From Mycolicibacterium porcinum (GTDB taxonomy: Bacteria; Actinomycetota; Actinomycetes; Mycobacteriales; Mycobacteriaceae): a DNA stretch of 64,000 nt. The stretch covers positions 14,014 through 78,013 of the forward strand of contig MSTD01000006.1 of assembly GCA_001942045.1 (NCBI GenBank), given 5' to 3'. The notes beneath the pieces were generated by a model. It did no database searches, had not been told where the DNA came from, and saw nothing but the letters and a program-made list of their open reading frames with translations. This document shows positions 53,033 through 63,959 of this stretch, piece by piece. Both the position numbers and the translations under genes were made by a program. Positions within the stretch are counted from its first letter, which is position 1. The number at the start of each line of letters is the position of its first letter.

Positions 53033-54502
53033 ATGAGACGCACCGTTGGCGTCCCGCGCACGCGAGGAGCAGATCGGGTTCCGCGCATGCGAGGAGCAGG
53101 CCGGGTCACGGCGTCGCGTCTGCCCGGCCGTTTCCGGGCGGTGCCGCTGATCGCGGCGATGCTGCTGGGGACGGCGTTGTCGGGTGGTGTCCCGGCCGCG
53201 GCGGATCCCGGTGCGCCCGATCAGGTCGCCACGCTCGTTGCCGCGGTGGCCAACGCCGACCAGAAGCTGCAGGAGCTGGGCGCTGCCATCCAGGCTCAGC
53301 AGGAAGCCGTCAACAAGGCGATCGTCGACGTGCAGGACGCTCGCGATGCCGCCGCGACGGCGCAGCAGGAGGTCGAGGCCAGTCAACAAGGCATCGCCGA
53401 ATCCAATCGCGCCATTGCCGAAGCGCAGAAACGGTTCGACACGTTCGCGGCCGCCACCTATGTCAACGGGCCGTCGAGCTCGTATCTGACCGCGTCCGAC
53501 CCGGCCGACATCGTCAGCACCGCGGCGACCGGCCAGACCCTGGCCACCAGCACCGACAAGGTGATCACCGATCTGCAGCGGGCCCGCACCGAGCAGGTCA
53601 ACCGTGAGTCGGCGGCTCGGCTGGCCAAGCAGAAGGCCGACCAGGCCGCCGCCAATGCCCAGACCAGTCAGGACAGCGCCGTCGCCGCACTGCAGCAGGC
53701 GCAGCAGACGTTCCGTGCCCAGCAGGATGAGCTGAACCGGTTGACCGCCGAACGGACCGCGGCGGCGTCGCAGCTGGCTCAGGTCAACAAGGCGGCGGCG
53801 ACGAGCGCCCCGGCCGCGCCGGTGCCCGCGCCGCAGGCCGCGACGGGGGATTGGGATCGGGCTCCGGGCGCACCGGCTCAAGCCGGCCAGAAGTGGGACG
53901 GCGAATGGGACCCCACCCTGCCCGCGATCCCGAGTGCGTTCGTCAGCGGTGACCCGATCGCGATCATCAACACCGTCCTGGGGATCTCGTCGACCTCCGC
54001 CCAGGTCACCCAGAACATGGGGCGGCAGTTCCTGCAGAAGCTGGGCATCTTGCCCACACCGACCGGCTACACCAACGGGGCCATCCCGCGGGTGTACGGG
54101 CGGCAGGCGTCCGAGTACGTCATCCAGCGGGCCGGTTCCCAGATGGGCGTTCCGTACTCCTGGGGCGGTGGCAATGCCGCCGGGCCCAGCCGCGGCATCG
54201 ACTCGGGCGCCAACACGGTCGGCTTCGACTGTTCGGGTCTGATCCTCTACGCCTTCGCCGGCGTCGGCATCAAGCTGCCGCACTACTCGGGTTCGCAGTA
54301 CAACGCCGGTCGCAAGATTCCGTCCTCGCAGATGCGGCGCGGCGACGTGATCTTCTACGGCCCCGGCGGCAGCCAGCACGTCACCCTCTACCTCGGTAAC
54401 GGCCAGATGCTCGAGGCCCCCTACACGGGGTCGCACGTCAAGATCTCGCCGGTCCGAACCAGCGGCATGACCCCCTACGTCGTCCGCTACATCGAATACT
54501 GA
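53033..54502 (+). CDS. ripA: RipA, peptidoglycan endopeptidase (NlpC/P60)
   Basis: This 489-residue secreted hydrolase splits septal peptidoglycan at daughter-cell separation. A basic N-terminus precedes a signal sequence (VPLIAAMLLGTALSGGVPAAA), then a long coiled coil (about residues 55-235) that occludes the enzyme, then a linker, then the NlpC/P60 domain with C400 (FDCSGL), H449 (SQHV) and E461. The C-H spacing of 49 matches M. tuberculosis RipA. I chose ATG 53033 over TTG 53024. The extended basic N-terminus contains a tandem duplication. Followed by ripB 10 bases later. Confidence 0.96.
   Translation: MRRTVGVPRTRGADRVPRMRGAGRVTASRLPGRFRAVPLIAAMLLGTALSGGVPAAADPGAPDQVATLVAAVANADQKLQELGAAIQAQQEAVNKAIVDVQDARDAAATAQQEVEASQQGIAESNRAIAEAQKRFDTFAAATYVNGPSSSYLTASDPADIVSTAATGQTLATSTDKVITDLQRARTEQVNRESAARLAKQKADQAAANAQTSQDSAVAALQQAQQTFRAQQDELNRLTAERTAAASQLAQVNKAAATSAPAAPVPAPQAATGDWDRAPGAPAQAGQKWDGEWDPTLPAIPSAFVSGDPIAIINTVLGISSTSAQVTQNMGRQFLQKLGILPTPTGYTNGAIPRVYGRQASEYVIQRAGSQMGVPYSWGGGNAAGPSRGIDSGANTVGFDCSGLILYAFAGVGIKLPHYSGSQYNAGRKIPSSQMRRGDVIFYGPGGSQHVTLYLGNGQMLEAPYTGSHVKISPVRTSGMTPYVVRYIEY
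53051..53104 (+). repeat. 27-bp tandem duplication in the ripA N-terminal coding region
   Basis: 53051-53077 and 53078-53104 differ at four bases and encode VPRTRGADR and VPRMRGAGR. The repeat lies just before the signal-sequence core, extending the basic n-region. The shared core GCGAGGAGC also occurs in the MIRU-like element near zwf, but the repeat is too short to call a copy of it. Confidence 0.8.
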
Positions 54503-54512
54503 TGGGAAAACA

Positions 54513-55208
54513 TTGCGCTCCTTCGTCTTACGTTGCCTGATCCTGATCGCCGCGACCGCGTTCGCGGCGATCGGCATGGTCACGCCGGCCAGTGCCGCAC
54601 CTGACGACGGGCAGTGGGATCCCACCCTCCCGAAGATCGTCAGCTCCGGAGCTCCCGGCGACCCGGTGGCCATCGCCAACGCCTCGTTCCAGGTCAGCCA
54701 GATCGCGCTACAGACCACTCAGAATCTCGGCCAGCAATTCCTGCAGTCCATCGGGCTGGCGCCGAAGCAGGCGGCCTCCTCGTTCCCGGGTGGTCGGGTC
54801 CGTGGCCCGCAAGCCATCGAGTACGTGATCCGGCGCGGCGGTTCCCAGATGGGAGTGCCCTACTCGTGGGGTGGTGGCACGCTGACCGGACCCGGCCCCG
54901 GTGTGGACTATGACGCCGGCAAGGTCGGCTACGACTGCTCGGGCTTCACCCGGTACGCGTTCGCCGGCGTGGGCGTCCAGATCCCGAAGTACTCCGGGGA
55001 CCAGTACAACACCGGCCGCAAGGTGCCGGTGGCCCAGGCAAAGCGCGGTGACCTCCTGTTCTGGGGCCCCGGCGGCAGCCAGCACGTGGCGATGTACCTC
55101 GGTGGCGGCAAGATGCTGGAGGCGTCGGGTAGTGCGGAAAAGGTGACCGTGAGCCCGGTTCGCACCGCGGGCATCCAGCCCTATGCGGCCCGCATCATCG
55201 AATCCTGA
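54513..55208 (+). CDS. ripB: RipB, peptidoglycan endopeptidase (NlpC/P60)
   Basis: This 231-residue protein is a shorter paralogue of RipA without the coiled coil. A signal peptide (CLILIAATAFAAIGMVTPASA) is followed by the linker WDPTLPKIVSSGAPGDPVAI and the NlpC/P60 domain with C142 (YDCSGF), H191 (SQHV) and E203. The start is a TTG at 54513; the ATG at 54502 is out of frame. It lies 10 bases after ripA. One would expect it to act alongside RipA at the septum. Confidence 0.95.
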   Translation: MRSFVLRCLILIAATAFAAIGMVTPASAAPDDGQWDPTLPKIVSSGAPGDPVAIANASFQVSQIALQTTQNLGQQFLQSIGLAPKQAASSFPGGRVRGPQAIEYVIRRGGSQMGVPYSWGGGTLTGPGPGVDYDAGKVGYDCSGFTRYAFAGVGVQIPKYSGDQYNTGRKVPVAQAKRGDLLFWGPGGSQHVAMYLGGGKMLEASGSAEKVTVSPVRTAGIQPYAARIIES

Positions 55209-55342
55209 GGGGAACCTGAAGTCTTCCGGGCAGCGTCGACGGATCTCGAAGTGCCTGGAATAGTTGACGGCGGGCACCCGATCGCCCGCTAGAGCAAAAA
55301 GCAAGACCAGCGTTTGTAGTCGAATACCGTGGGAGGAAGTTG

Positions 55343-56506
55343 ATGACGTCACCGAGTGGACCGCCGCAGGGCGCCGGAGGTTATCCCGGCTCGAGCCCGG
55401 CGCCGGGCTTCCCGCCCGGATCGACCGGCTCCCATGCCGCGCCGGCAGCGCCGCAAGCAGGGACCAACGGCAGTCTGCAGGCTGAGGTCCACACCCTGGA
55501 ACGCGCCATCTTCGAGGTCAAGCGGATCATCGTCGGCCAGGACCAGCTCGTCGAGCGGATGCTGGTCGGGCTTCTCGCCAAGGGCCATGTGCTCCTCGAA
55601 GGTGTGCCCGGGGTGGCCAAGACCCTGGCCGTCGAGACGTTCGCCAAGGTCGTCGGTGGCACGTTCGCCCGTATCCAGTTCACCCCGGACCTGGTGCCCA
55701 CCGACATCATCGGTACCCGCATCTACCGGCAGGGCAAGGAAGACTTCGACATCGAGCTCGGCCCGGTGGTGGTCAACTTCCTGCTCGCTGATGAGATCAA
55801 CCGCGCGCCGGCCAAGGTGCAGTCCGCCCTCCTCGAGGTGATGGCCGAGCGCAAGATCTCCATCGGTGGCAAGACCTTCCCGCTGCCGAGCCCCTTCCTG
55901 GTGATGGCCACCCAGAACCCGATCGAGCAGGAAGGCGTCTACGCGCTTCCGGAAGCCCAGCGCGACCGCTTCCTGTTCAAGCTGAACGTCGATTACCCGA
56001 CGCCCGAGGAAGAGCGCGAGATCATCTACCGGATGGGCGTCAAGCCCCCGGAGCCCAAGCAGATCCTGAACACCGGAGATCTGTTGCGCCTGCAGGAACT
56101 CGCGGCGAATACCTTCGTGCACCACGCGCTGGTCGATTACGTGGTGCGGATCGTCACCGCGACCCGCGAGCCCGAGAAGTTCGGCATGCCCGACGCGAAG
56201 GCGTGGATCGCCTACGGCGCCTCACCGCGTGCCTCGCTGGGCATCATCTCGGCGGCTCGCGCGCTGGCGCTGGTGCGTGGCCGCGACTACGTCATCCCTC
56301 AGGACGTCGTCGAGGTGATCCCCGATGTGCTGCGGCACCGCCTGGTTCTGACCTACGATGCCCTGGCCGACGAGGTCTCGGCGGAGACAGTGGTGAACCG
56401 GATCCTGCAAACGGTTGCCCTGCCGCAGGTCAATGCGCTTCCGCAGCAAGGACATTCGGTTGCGCCCGCCGTACCTGCCGCGGCCGGCGCGGCGGGTGGT
56501 CGGTGA
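55343..56506 (+). CDS. moxR1: MoxR-type AAA+ ATPase
   Basis: This 387-residue ATPase has a proline/glycine-rich N-terminus (about 40 residues), Walker A EGVPGVAKT, Walker B LLADEINRAP and the sensor ATQNPIEQEG. MoxR ATPases act as chaperones with a VWA protein, encoded two genes downstream. GGGAGGAAG lies upstream of the ATG at 55343. It overlaps the DUF58 gene (GTGA). Confidence 0.95.
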   Translation: MTSPSGPPQGAGGYPGSSPAPGFPPGSTGSHAAPAAPQAGTNGSLQAEVHTLERAIFEVKRIIVGQDQLVERMLVGLLAKGHVLLEGVPGVAKTLAVETFAKVVGGTFARIQFTPDLVPTDIIGTRIYRQGKEDFDIELGPVVVNFLLADEINRAPAKVQSALLEVMAERKISIGGKTFPLPSPFLVMATQNPIEQEGVYALPEAQRDRFLFKLNVDYPTPEEEREIIYRMGVKPPEPKQILNTGDLLRLQELAANTFVHHALVDYVVRIVTATREPEKFGMPDAKAWIAYGASPRASLGIISAARALALVRGRDYVIPQDVVEVIPDVLRHRLVLTYDALADEVSAETVVNRILQTVALPQVNALPQQGHSVAPAVPAAAGAAGGR

Positions 56507-57447
56507 CCACTTCCCGACGCACCGTCGACCTGCCGTCTCTGAAGCGCGGGGAGATTCGGGACCCCGCGTTGACGGCGGCGTTGCGCAAGCTTGAGCTGAC
56601 GGTGCGGCGCAAGCTCGACGGAGTGCTGCACGGAGACCACCTCGGTCTGATCCCGGGTCCGGGATCAGAGCCGGGGGACTCGCGGATCTACCAACCCGGC
56701 GACGACGTGCGCCGGATGGACTGGTCGGTGACGGCGCGCACGCAGACGCCGCACGTGCGGCAGATGATCGCCGACCGCGAACTGGAGACCTGGCTGGTCG
56801 TGGACATGTCGGCCAGTCTGGATTTCGGTACCACCGGGTGTGAGAAGCGCGACCTGGCCGTGGCGGCCGCCGCGGCGATCGCGTTCCTCAACAGCGGGGG
56901 CGGGAACCGGATCGGCGCGATCATCGCCAACGGCGACACCGTGCGCCGCGTTCCGGCGCTGAGCGGGCGGGTGCACGAGCAGGAGCTGTTGCGGGCGATC
57001 GCCACCACCCCCAAGGCCCCGACCGCGGTGCGGGGCGATCTGGCCGCCGCCATCGACGCGCTGCGCCGTCCCGAGCGCCGCCGCGGCATGGCGGTGATCA
57101 TCAGTGACTTCCTCGGTCCGATCAACTGGATGCGCCCGCTGCGGGCGATCGCCGGCCGCCACGAGGTGCTCGGCATCGAAGTCCTCGACCCGCGCGACGT
57201 CGAACTACCCGCGGTGGGCGATGTGGTGCTGCAGGACACCGAGACCGGTGTCACCCGGGAGTTCACCATCGACGAGCAACTCCGCAGTGACTTCGAGCGG
57301 GCCGCCGCGGCCCATCGTGAGGAAGTGGCCCGCACGTTGCGGCGGTGCGATGCGCCGCTGCTGAGCCTGCGCACCGACCGGGACTGGATCGCCGATGTGG
57401 TGCGGTTTGTGGCTACTCGGCGGCGCGGCGCCCTGGCCGGCCGATGA
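56503..57447 (+). CDS. DUF58 family protein
   Basis: This 314-residue protein has the DUF58 signature GDDVRRMDWSVTART and a VWA-like fold with DMSASLDFG in the middle (residues about 97-105), a MIDAS-like DxSxS. It forms a moxR-DUF58-VWA set seen in many bacteria. The GTG overlaps moxR; the frame running back to 56203 is a moxR shadow. It is followed by a 74-base gap. Confidence 0.93.
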   Translation: MTTSRRTVDLPSLKRGEIRDPALTAALRKLELTVRRKLDGVLHGDHLGLIPGPGSEPGDSRIYQPGDDVRRMDWSVTARTQTPHVRQMIADRELETWLVVDMSASLDFGTTGCEKRDLAVAAAAAIAFLNSGGGNRIGAIIANGDTVRRVPALSGRVHEQELLRAIATTPKAPTAVRGDLAAAIDALRRPERRRGMAVIISDFLGPINWMRPLRAIAGRHEVLGIEVLDPRDVELPAVGDVVLQDTETGVTREFTIDEQLRSDFERAAAAHREEVARTLRRCDAPLLSLRTDRDWIADVVRFVATRRRGALAGR

Positions 57448-57521
57448 GCGCTTGCGCGAAGAGCAATGGACACAGGTAGAAGAAGCTCGATCAGCAACCA
57501 AACCGAAATGACTTCTAGCAC

Positions 57522-58529
57522 ATGACATTACCGATTCTCGGTCCGATGAGCCTGACGGGCTTCGCGCACGCGTGGTGGTTCCTGTTCCTGTTCGTGGTCC
57601 TGGGCCTGATCGCGTACTACGTCTTCGTTCAGCGCGCCCGCAAGCAGCGGATCCTGCGGTTCGCCAACATGGAGCTGCTCGAAAGCGTGGCGCCCAAACA
57701 GCCCACCCGCTGGCGCCATCTGCCGGCGGCGCTGTTGGCGGTCTCGCTCGTACTGCTGACGGTGGCGATGGCCGGCCCCACTCACGATGTGCGGATTCCA
57801 CGCAACCGTGCGGTGGTGATGCTGGTGATCGACGTGTCGCAGTCGATGCGCGCCACCGACGTCGCGCCCAGCCGGCTGGCCGCCGCGCAGGAAGCCGCCA
57901 AGCAGTTCGCCGATCAGCTCACCCCGGGGATCAACCTCGGACTGATCGCCTACGCCGGTACCGCCACGGTGCTGGTGCAGCCGACGACCAACCGCGAGGC
58001 CACCAAGAACGGCCTGGACAAGCTGCAGTTGGCCGATCGGACCGCCACCGGTGAGGGCATCTTCACGGCGCTGCAGGCGATCGCCACCGTCGGCGCGGTG
58101 ATCGGCGGCGGTGACGAGAAGCCGCCCGCGCGCATCGTGCTGATGTCCGACGGCAAGGAGACGGTGCCGTCCAACCCGGACAACCCCAAGGGCGCTTACA
58201 CCGCGGCGCGTACCGCCAAGGACCAGGGTGTACCGATCTCCACGGTGTCCTTCGGCACGCCCTACGGCTATGTCGAGATCAACGATCAGCGCCAGCCGGT
58301 GCCGGTGGACGACGAGATGCTCGGCAAGATCGCCAAGCTGTCCGGCGGCGACGCCTTCACCGCCTCCAGCCTGGAGCAGCTCAAGCAGGTGTTCACCTCG
58401 CTGCAGCAGCAGATCGGCTACGAGACCATCAAGGGCGACGCCAGCCTCGGCTGGCTGCGACTCGGTGCATTGGTGCTGGCCGTGGCCGGAGTCGCGGCCC
58501 TGATGATCAACCGCAGACTTCCCGGTTAA
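57522..58529 (+). CDS. VWA-domain membrane protein
   Basis: This 335-residue protein has two N-terminal helices (about residues 15-38 and 67-86), a von Willebrand A domain with the MIDAS DVSQSM, and a C-terminal helix ([14 protein letters not shown]). It is the usual partner of MoxR and DUF58 (Rv1481 in M. tuberculosis). The ATG has no clear ribosome-binding site and the alternative ATG at 57546 has none either. It ends 50 bases before fabG1. Confidence 0.93.
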   Translation: MTLPILGPMSLTGFAHAWWFLFLFVVLGLIAYYVFVQRARKQRILRFANMELLESVAPKQPTRWRHLPAALLAVSLVLLTVAMAGPTHDVRIPRNRAVVMLVIDVSQSMRATDVAPSRLAAAQEAAKQFADQLTPGINLGLIAYAGTATVLVQPTTNREATKNGLDKLQLADRTATGEGIFTALQAIATVGAVIGGGDEKPPARIVLMSDGKETVPSNPDNPKGAYTAARTAKDQGVPISTVSFGTPYGYVEINDQRQPVPVDDEMLGKIAKLSGGDAFTASSLEQLKQVFTSLQQQIGYETIKGDASLGWLRLGALVLAVAGVAALMINRRLPG

Positions 58530-58561
58530 GGGGCGATGCGATTTTCAGACCGTGCTGGTGA

Positions 58562-59356
<795 letters not shown>

Positions 59357-59418
59357 CCCAAACACTCTGGACCGCAACAACTTTCGCATAACTCTTCACC
59401 AAAGTAGGAGTCAGGACA

Positions 59419-60228
59419 ATGGCAGGTTTGCTCGAAGGCAAGCGCATCCTCGTCACCGGGATCATCACGGATTCGTCGATCGCGTTCCACATCGCCAAGG
59501 TGGCCCAGGAAGCCGGCGCCGAGCTGGTTCTCACCGGGTTCGACCGGATGAAGCTGATCCAGCGCATCGCCGACCGGCTGCCCAAGCCGGCCCCGCTGCT
59601 GGAGCTCGACGTGCAGAACGAGGAGCACCTGGCAAGCCTGGCCGACCGGGTCACCGAGGTTATCGGTGCGGGCAACAAGCTCGACGGCGTGGTGCACTCG
59701 ATCGGTTTCATGCCGCAGAGCGGTATGGGTGTCAACCCGTTCTTCGATGCTCCCTACGAGGACGTTGCCAAGGGCATCCACATCTCGGCCTACTCGTACG
59801 CCTCGCTGGCCAAGGCCCTGCTGCCGGTGATGAACGAAGGCGGCGGCATTGTCGGCATGGACTTCGACCCCACCCGGGCGATGCCGGCCTACAACTGGAT
59901 GACGGTGGCCAAGAGCGCCCTCGAATCGGTCAACCGGTTCGTCGCACGCGAGGCCGGCAAGTTCGGTGTGCGGTCGAACCTCGTTGCGGCGGGCCCGATC
60001 CGGACCCTGGCCATGAGCGCGATCGTCGGCGGCGCCCTGGGCGACGAGGCCGGTAAGCAGATGCAGCTCCTCGAAGAGGGCTGGGATCAGCGCGCACCGA
60101 TCGGCTGGAACATGAAGGACCCGACTCCGGTCGCCAAGACCGTGTGCGCGTTGCTGTCCGACTGGCTGCCGGCCACCACCGGCACCATCATCTACGCCGA
60201 CGGCGGCGCCAGCACCCAGCTGCTCTGA
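59419..60228 (+). CDS. inhA: Enoyl-ACP reductase InhA
   Basis: This 269-residue enzyme reduces long-chain enoyl-AcpM with NADH and is the target of isoniazid and ethionamide. S94 (VHSIGFMP) and Y158/K165 ([12 protein letters not shown]) are the usual residues, so no known target mutation such as S94A is present. AGGAG lies upstream of the ATG. A long hairpin separates it from hemH. Confidence 0.98.
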   Translation: MAGLLEGKRILVTGIITDSSIAFHIAKVAQEAGAELVLTGFDRMKLIQRIADRLPKPAPLLELDVQNEEHLASLADRVTEVIGAGNKLDGVVHSIGFMPQSGMGVNPFFDAPYEDVAKGIHISAYSYASLAKALLPVMNEGGGIVGMDFDPTRAMPAYNWMTVAKSALESVNRFVAREAGKFGVRSNLVAAGPIRTLAMSAIVGGALGDEAGKQMQLLEEGWDQRAPIGWNMKDPTPVAKTVCALLSDWLPATTGTIIYADGGASTQLL

Positions 60229-60246
60229 CCCTGACTTGTTATCCGC

Positions 60247-60303
60247 CGAAACCGCGTTCCGGCAGGCGTGCACTCGCACAATCCCTGCCGGAATGCGGTT
60301 TCG
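60247..60303 (+). terminator. Twenty-base-pair hairpin between inhA and hemH
   Basis: The arms CGAAACCGCGTTCCGGCAGG (60247-60266) and 60284-60303 are complementary over all 20 positions, with a single G-T pair that is a wobble in RNA. The loop is 17 bases. The stem ends 18 bases before the hemH TTG and has no T-tract. It may be a partial terminator, a stability element, or a small palindromic repeat. Confidence 0.6.
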
Positions 60304-60321
60304 CCGTATGAGGGAGGCTCG

Positions 60322-61353
60322 TTGACCGACGCTTTGGATTTCGACGCCGTCCTGCTGCTGTCCTTCGGGGGACCGGAGGCGCCGGATCAGGTGATGCCGT
60401 TCCTGGAGAACGTGACCCGCGGCCGCGGCATCCCGGCCGAGCGGTTGGCCGACGTCGCCGAGCACTACCTGCATTTCGGCGGGGCGTCGCCGATCAACGG
60501 GATCAACCGGGCGTTGATCGAACAGTTGCGGCTGCAGTTGCCCGGCCTTCCGGTGTACTTCGGCAACCGGAACTGGGAACCGTACGTCGAAGACACCGTC
60601 GCTGCGATGCGGGACAACGGAATTCGACGGGCGGCAGTGTTCACCACGTCGGCCTGGGGCGGATACTCCAGCTGCACCCAGTACGTCGAGGACATCGCGC
60701 GGGCGCGGGCCGCGGTGGGCGACGACGCGCCGGAGCTGGTCAAACTGCGGCAGTACTTCGACCATCCGCTGTTGGTGGAGATGTTCGCCGATGCGATCAA
60801 GGCAGCCGCGGCCACCCTGCCTGCCGAACTGCGTGACGAGGCGCGGCTGGTGTTCACCGCGCATTCGGTACCCATCGCCGCCGACGAGCGGCACGGCCCC
60901 CGGCTCTACAGCCGGCAGGTCGGCTACGCGACGCGATTGGTGGCGGCCGCCGCAGGCTACGGGGACTTCGACCAGGTGTGGCAGTCACGGTCAGGTCCGC
61001 CGCGGATCCCGTGGCTGGAGCCCGACGTCGCCGATCACCTGACCGCACTGGGGGAGAAGGGAACCCGCGCCGTCATCGTCTGCCCGATCGGGTTCGTCGC
61101 CGACCACATCGAGGTGGTGTGGGATCTCGACTATGAGCTGCGGTTGCAGGCCGAACAAGCCGGTATCGCGTTCGCGCGCGCCGGCACGCCCAACGCCGAC
61201 CCGCGTTTCGCTCGGTTGGCCGCGGGGCTGATCGACGAGCTGCGCACGGGCGCGGCACCGCAACGGGTGGCGGGTGAAGACCCGGTCGCCGGTTACGGAT
61301 TCAGCGTCAATGGTGAGCCGTGCTCACCGAACTGCTGCGGCCCTCTGTCATAG
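60322..61353 (+). CDS. hemH: Ferrochelatase (coproporphyrin/protoheme type)
   Basis: This 343-residue enzyme inserts iron into the porphyrin. Catalytic His is in TAHSVP and the Glu in [13 protein letters not shown]. The C-terminal cysteines C334, C338 and C339 (CSPNCCGP) with an upstream cysteine fit the [2Fe-2S] cluster of actinobacterial ferrochelatases. The TTG start at 60322 follows GAGGGAGG; the frame open to 60268 runs through the hairpin and is not used. In actinobacteria the substrate is likely coproporphyrin III (CpfC). Confidence 0.95.
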   Translation: MTDALDFDAVLLLSFGGPEAPDQVMPFLENVTRGRGIPAERLADVAEHYLHFGGASPINGINRALIEQLRLQLPGLPVYFGNRNWEPYVEDTVAAMRDNGIRRAAVFTTSAWGGYSSCTQYVEDIARARAAVGDDAPELVKLRQYFDHPLLVEMFADAIKAAAATLPAELRDEARLVFTAHSVPIAADERHGPRLYSRQVGYATRLVAAAAGYGDFDQVWQSRSGPPRIPWLEPDVADHLTALGEKGTRAVIVCPIGFVADHIEVVWDLDYELRLQAEQAGIAFARAGTPNADPRFARLAAGLIDELRTGAAPQRVAGEDPVAGYGFSVNGEPCSPNCCGPLS

Positions 61354-61374
61354 GGGGCCCGGGTAGGCGAAAAC

Positions 61375-62232
61375 CTAGTCCCGCCAGGCGGATTGCAGGA
61401 TGGCCTCGAGTGCGGCCAACCGTGCCGAGCGCACCACCCGGTCCAACGGCCGCATGGCGTCGCCGGCGATCTGCACCTCAGAGGAGCTCTGCAGACCGAT
61501 CGGCATGAGCCCTGAGCTCACCGTGATGATCGCCTCCACGTGGGCGGCGTTCTCCAGCACCCGTACCGCCCGGGTCGGGGCGTGATCGGGGATCGGATGG
61601 ATCCGACCGGCTTCGAGGATGTCCTCCACCATGCCGCGGGGATCGTCGACACCGATCCCGACGCCGGCCCGCAACGCGACCAGGGTGTCGGCGGCCGAGC
61701 GCACCGCCGACCGCAATTCGTACTCGGCCTCACCGAGGTCGTAGTGCTGCGGGGGCGGCAACATGGGCAGTGAGTACACGGTCCACGACAGGGCCCGCGG
61801 CTCGGGCTCGAACGTGGATTCGGTTTCCACGTCGTCGAATTCGAAGTACTCGAACTCGGGTACCAGCCCGACACCGTCCAACTCGTCGTGGGTCACCAGC
61901 ACGGCCTCGCCGACGGTCAGTGCATCGCGCTGGAACTGGGTGCCCGCGGGCAGTCCGCGGACGTCGCCGGGAACCGGCAGCGCCACCCGGATCGAGGGCC
62001 TCGTGCCGGATCGGCCGACCGCGGTACGGAGGGTCTGCAGCAGCGACACCGAGCCGGAGTCCTCCAACTCAGGCCAGGGCAGCCCGGTACGGACCGCGGC
62101 CTGCGAGTCGTAGGCGGTCACAGAATGCATTGGTGCCCACTGGGATAACGCGTCGAGGACGTCGTCAGGCGCGGCCGCGCCGGCCAGCCAGGCGTTGGCC
62201 CACATCGAAAGCGTTGCACTCGGACACCACAT
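61375..62232 (-). CDS. Rv1486c-like hypothetical protein
   Basis: This 285-residue soluble protein occupies the place of Rv1486c. It is acidic in the middle ([19 protein letters not shown]) and has [20 protein letters not shown], then a helical C-terminal half. I know no function. ATG 62232 is chosen; TACACT (62248-62243 on this strand) nine bases upstream suggests a short or no leader. It is divergent from nfeD. Confidence 0.8.
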   Translation of the reverse strand: MWCPSATLSMWANAWLAGAAAPDDVLDALSQWAPMHSVTAYDSQAAVRTGLPWPELEDSGSVSLLQTLRTAVGRSGTRPSIRVALPVPGDVRGLPAGTQFQRDALTVGEAVLVTHDELDGVGLVPEFEYFEFDDVETESTFEPEPRALSWTVYSLPMLPPPQHYDLGEAEYELRSAVRSAADTLVALRAGVGIGVDDPRGMVEDILEAGRIHPIPDHAPTRAVRVLENAAHVEAIITVSSGLMPIGLQSSSEVQIAGDAMRPLDRVVRSARLAALEAILQSAWRD

Positions 62233-62277
62233 GATCTTGGCAGTGTAATTGCCGGTCGCCGATCAGGCCTTATTCGC

Positions 62278-62283
62278 TAGGCT
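62278..62283 (+). promoter_or_regulatory. Candidate -10 (TAGGCT) for leaderless nfeD-SPFH
   Basis: TAGGCT fits TANNNT and ends six bases before the ATG at 62290. No ribosome-binding site is present. This would start the two-gene NfeD-SPFH transcript. Confidence 0.45.
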
Positions 62284-62289
62284 GGGCGC

Positions 62290-62724
62290 ATGCCCCTACC
62301 GCTGATCTGGCTCATCCTGGCGCTGGGACTCGCCGGGGCAGAGGCGCTGACCGGCGATATGTTCCTGCTCATGCTGGCCGGCGGTGCACTGGCGGCGAGC
62401 GGATCGAGTTGGCTGTTCGACCTGCCGCTCTGGGCGGACGGTGTGGTGTTTCTCGTGGTGTCGGTGCTTTTGCTGGTTTTGGTGCGGCCCGCGCTGCGAC
62501 GCCGGTTCGAGATCGGCAGGGGGCTTCCCGACCCGGTCAAGGCGCTCGAGGGCAAGTCGGCCCTGGTGCTGGACCGGGTCGCGCAGGACGAGGGGCAGGT
62601 CAAGCTCGACGGAGAAGTCTGGACGGCGCGGCCCCTCAACGATCACGAAGTGTACGAACCCGGTGACCACGTGACGGTGGTGAGGATCGACGGGGCGACC
62701 GCGGTGGTGTTCAAAACGGTGTGA
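62290..62724 (+). CDS. NfeD-like membrane protein
   Basis: This 144-residue protein has hydrophobic segments up to residue about 72, then a small OB-fold domain (GKSALVLDRVAQDEGQVKLD, and HVTVVRIDGATAVV). NfeD proteins pair with SPFH/stomatin partners, encoded 38 bases downstream. Together they are thought to form membrane microdomains. It matches Rv1487 by position. Confidence 0.92.
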   Translation: MPLPLIWLILALGLAGAEALTGDMFLLMLAGGALAASGSSWLFDLPLWADGVVFLVVSVLLLVLVRPALRRRFEIGRGLPDPVKALEGKSALVLDRVAQDEGQVKLDGEVWTARPLNDHEVYEPGDHVTVVRIDGATAVVFKTV

Positions 62725-62762
62725 CGCCACTTCAATCGATGTAGTACCAGAGAGGATTCACC

Positions 62763-63959
62763 ATGGACGGTGCCGTAGTCGGGCTGGTCTTGCTGGTCGT
62801 ACTTGTGGTGTTCGCGATCATCGTCGTGGCCAAGTCGGTGGCCCTGATTCCGCAGGCCGAAGCCGCGGTGATCGAGCGGTTGGGCCGTTACAGCCGCACC
62901 GTCAGCGGTCAGCTGACGTTGCTGGTGCCGTTCATCGACCGGATCCGGGCCCGGGTGGACCTGCGTGAGCGCGTGGTGTCCTTCCCGCCGCAGGGCGTGA
63001 TCACCGAGGACAACCTGACGCTGGCCATCGACACGGTGGTGTATTTCCGGGTGATGAACCCGCAGGCCGCCGTCTACGAGATCAGCAACTACATCGTCGG
63101 TGTGGAACAGCTGACCACCACCACACTGCGCAATGTGGTCGGCGGCATGACTCTGGAACAGACGCTGACCTCCCGTGACTCGATCAATCAGCAACTGCGC
63201 GGGGTGCTCGACGAGGCGACCGGGCGATGGGGTCTGCGAGTGGCGCGGGTGGAACTGCGCAGCATCGACCCGCCGCCGTCGATTCAGGAGTCGATGGAGA
63301 AGCAGATGAAGGCCGACCGCGAGAAGCGCGCCATGATCCTGACCGCGGAGGGTGTGCGGGAGTCGTCCATCAAGCAGGCCGAAGGTCAGAAGCAGTCGCA
63401 GATCCTGGCGGCCGAGGGCGCCAAGCAGGCCGCGATCCTGGCCGCCGAGGCCGACCGGCAGTCGCGGATGCTGCGCGCCCAGGGCGAGCGGGCCGCTCAA
63501 TATCTGCAGGCGCAGGGCCAGGCCAAGGCCATCGAGAAGACCTTCGCCGCGATCAAAGCCGGCCGGCCCACCCCGGAGATGCTGGCGTACCAGTACCTGC
63601 AGACGCTGCCGCAGATGGCCAAGGGGGAGGCCAACAAAGTGTGGCTGGTGCCCAGCGACTTCGGTTCGGCGCTGCAGGGTTTCACCAAGATGCTCGGCGC
63701 TCCGGGCGAGGACGGCGTGTTCCGGTACACGCCGTCACCCGTCGAGGAGGATCTGCCCAAGCCCGAGGACGACAGTGACGAGGTCGCCGAGTGGTTCTCC
63801 ACCGAAACCGATCCGGCGATCGCACAGGCCGTGGCGAAGGCCGAAGCGGAGGCCCGGGCCACCACTCCGCCGTTGGGTGCCAGGACGCCGCAGTCGCCGT
63901 TGGAGACCCCGCCGGACCCCCACGAGCTGGAGGGTGGCGGCACGCACCGCGCACCGTAG
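62763..63959 (+). CDS. SPFH/Band 7 (stomatin-like) protein
   Basis: This 398-residue protein has an N-terminal membrane helix (residues about 3-25), the SPFH domain (AAVIERLGRYSRTVSGQLTL; TLAIDTVVYFRV), a long helical region with repeated AEG/AE units (about 195-270), and an acidic, proline-rich tail. It is the stomatin-type partner of NfeD and forms large membrane oligomers. GAGAGGA lies upstream of the ATG. The 41 bases after it to the window end show nothing. Confidence 0.95.
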   Translation: MDGAVVGLVLLVVLVVFAIIVVAKSVALIPQAEAAVIERLGRYSRTVSGQLTLLVPFIDRIRARVDLRERVVSFPPQGVITEDNLTLAIDTVVYFRVMNPQAAVYEISNYIVGVEQLTTTTLRNVVGGMTLEQTLTSRDSINQQLRGVLDEATGRWGLRVARVELRSIDPPPSIQESMEKQMKADREKRAMILTAEGVRESSIKQAEGQKQSQILAAEGAKQAAILAAEADRQSRMLRAQGERAAQYLQAQGQAKAIEKTFAAIKAGRPTPEMLAYQYLQTLPQMAKGEANKVWLVPSDFGSALQGFTKMLGAPGEDGVFRYTPSPVEEDLPKPEDDSDEVAEWFSTETDPAIAQAVAKAEAEARATTPPLGARTPQSPLETPPDPHELEGGGTHRAP

